Shown: positions 63,063-64,000 of the stretch, piece by piece
How the letters are laid out: every line of letters starts with the position of its first letter
Numbering within the stretch: position 1 is the first letter of the stretch
From: Tepidicaulis sp002389665
GTDB taxonomy: Bacteria; Pseudomonadota; Alphaproteobacteria; Parvibaculales; Parvibaculaceae
Direction of reading: 5' to 3'
Length of the DNA: 64,000 nucleotides
Assembly: GCF_965222285.1 (NCBI RefSeq)
Contig: NZ_OZ244942.1
Coordinates: forward strand, 1,116,001 to 1,180,000
Translations under genes and position numbers: made by a program
Notes under the pieces: model-generated
What the model saw: only the letters and a program-made list of their open reading frames with translations
Told to the model about the DNA's origin: nothing
Database searches by the model: none

Positions 63063-63096
63063 TTGACATATTATTTAACGTATGCGTTAAATAATA
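63063..63096. promoter_or_regulatory. ArsR-type operator: perfect 28-bp palindrome overlapping the promoter
   Basis: TATTATTTAACG (63069-63080) and CGTTAAATAATA (63085-63096) form perfect 12-bp arms around TATG. A consensus -35 TTGACA sits at 63063-63068, so the palindrome covers the spacer and -10 region of the rightward arsR promoter. It lies between the ArsM-like and arsR genes and probably represses both directions. Confidence 0.8.
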
Positions 63097-63113
63097 ACGA
63101 AATAGGACATGGA

Positions 63114-63524
63114 ATGACGATGCGGATGCAAAACCCGGCACCGGAAAATCTGGACCTTATTCTGACGGCGCTGGGCGACCCGGCCCGCCGCCGGGCGGTG
63201 GAGTTTTTAAAAGACGGTCCCCGCCGCGCCGGGGAGATCGCCGAGGCGGCGGGCATGAGCGGCCCGGCCATGAGCCGGCATCTGCGTGTCTTACGAAAAA
63301 CCCGCCTGATCGCCGAGGAGCGGGTGGAAGAGGACGCGCGCATCAAGCTTTACCGGCTGGAGCGGGCGCCTTTCGAGGCGCTGTCCGGCTGGCTGGCGGA
63401 AGTGAGCGCCTTTTGGGGCGACAGTCTGCAGGCGCTCAAAGCCCATGCCGAAAGCGTGGCGCAGGAGGAAAAGGGCGCGGGCAAAGCGCTGCCCGCCCGT
63501 ACCGCGCGCCGGAGCCGGCCATGA
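63114..63524 (+). CDS. ArsR-family winged-helix repressor
   Basis: 136 residues from the ATG at 63114 (AGGAC upstream; the frame opens earlier inside the operator). The winged helix reads ILTALGDPARRRAVEFLKDG, then EIAEAAGMSGPAMSRHLRVL and RLIAEERVEEDARIKLYRL. The protein has no cysteine, so it lacks the ArsR metal-binding CxC site; it fits the ArsR/SRPBCC-paired regulators that may sense something other than free metalloid. It shares ATGA overlap with the next gene. Confidence 0.87.
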   Translation: MTMRMQNPAPENLDLILTALGDPARRRAVEFLKDGPRRAGEIAEAAGMSGPAMSRHLRVLRKTRLIAEERVEEDARIKLYRLERAPFEALSGWLAEVSAFWGDSLQALKAHAESVAQEEKGAGKALPARTARRSRP

Positions 63525-64000
63525 GCACGCCGCCTCCTTCCAACAAGCCGGCATCCGACATTCATGTCAGCATCGAGATCGCGGTGCCGCCCATGCGCCT
63601 GTTTGAGATTTTCGTCGGCGATATCGACCGTTGGTGGCGGCGCGGTCCGGAATACCGTTTCTTCCCGCCCTGGGAAGGGGAAATCAGGTTCGAGCAGAAC
63701 GGCACGACGCGGCTCGTGCACCGGGACGGGGAAGACCCGGCGCGGCGCCATGTGATCGGCGAGGTGACGTGCTGGCAGCCGGGCGAGCGGCTCTCCTTCA
63801 CCTTCCGCTTGCCGAATTTTACGGCGGATCAGGAAACGCAGGTCGATATCCGCTTCACACCGGCAGGCGAGGGAACGCGGCTGGAGCTCACACATACGGG
63901 CTGGGACAGCCTGCCGCCGGACCATCCCGCCTTGCACGGCCTCGCCGGGCACCGCCTGATGATGATGAAGGCCCAGATCTGGGCGCGGAATTTCGAAAGC
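63521..64000 (+). CDS. SRPBCC/AHSA1-domain protein (partial)
   Basis: The frame starts at ATG 63521, overlapping the arsR stop by 4 bases, and continues past the window end (160 residues seen). Segments IHVSIEIAVPPMRLFEIFVG, RWWRRGPEYRFFPPWEGEI, GEVTCWQPGERLSFTF and DIRFTPAGEGTRLELTHTGW match AHSA1-like START domains that are often cotranscribed with ArsR regulators. Such proteins have a ligand cavity; ligand unknown. Confidence 0.85.
   Translation, partial: MSTPPPSNKPASDIHVSIEIAVPPMRLFEIFVGDIDRWWRRGPEYRFFPPWEGEIRFEQNGTTRLVHRDGEDPARRHVIGEVTCWQPGERLSFTFRLPNFTADQETQVDIRFTPAGEGTRLELTHTGWDSLPPDHPALHGLAGHRLMMMKAQIWARNFES

Overview
The window looks like chromosome from a free-living, aerobic, GC-rich alphaproteobacterium. 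Supporting signs are DUF1289 and DUF1330 proteins, a PleC/DivJ-style membrane histidine kinase, class II DAHP synthase, many acyl-CoA dehydrogenases and crotonases, the 'marine proteobacterial' sortase/target pair, and palindromic repeats of the GGACCCCGGG...CCCGGGGTGAC type common in this class. The fatty-acid gene load would suit a Parvibaculum-like hydrocarbon or surfactant degrader, but I cannot fix the genus.

Layout. 1-5.8 kb: end of a phosphohexomutase gene, an anchored aspartic protease, then a cobalamin-flavoured group (cobA, DUF1289, a CobS-like and a CobT-like gene, LysR). 5.9-14.2 kb: two beta-oxidation groups (crotonase plus a PimC/PimD-like dehydrogenase pair; crotonase, monooxygenase-fold protein and dehydrogenase) with a histidine kinase between. 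14.2-22.5 kb: fused betaine-type binding protein/permease, SDR, nucleoside transporter, GST, GPH transporter, luciferase-like monooxygenase, hotdog thioesterase. 22.7-32 kb: a classical acyl-CoA dehydrogenase, uracil-DNA-glycosylase-like protein, lipoprotein lipase-like hydrolase, large patatin, tRNA-Val(CAC), a DUF3047 protein, Gph and a GNAT. 32.5-34.3 kb: an AT-rich one-gene island carrying a P-loop ATPase, flanked by 10-bp direct repeats. 34.3-40.7 kb: uvrB, DMT exporter, small proteins (two tiny paralogous membrane proteins), methyltransferase, TetR. 40.9-48.1 kb: sortase and its substrate, GST, MocR regulator and a flavin-binding-fold cluster. 48.2-64 kb: aminotransferase, M48 lipoprotein, a redox/stress group (Dps, MsrP, TrxB, peroxiredoxin, Gor) with central metabolism (GabD, RpiA, DAHP synthase), then an ArsM-like methyltransferase divergent from an ArsR/SRPBCC pair over a perfect 28-bp palindrome.

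How it works together. Much of the window handles acyl-CoA and lipid turnover (crotonases, dehydrogenases, SDR, hotdog thioesterase, lipase, patatin). A second theme is thiol and peroxide defence. The most unusual items are the CobT-like/CobS-like pair, in which both proteins lack their family's signature acidic residues, and the isolated AT-rich ATPase gene. Functions are inferred from recognised motifs; no database search was run.
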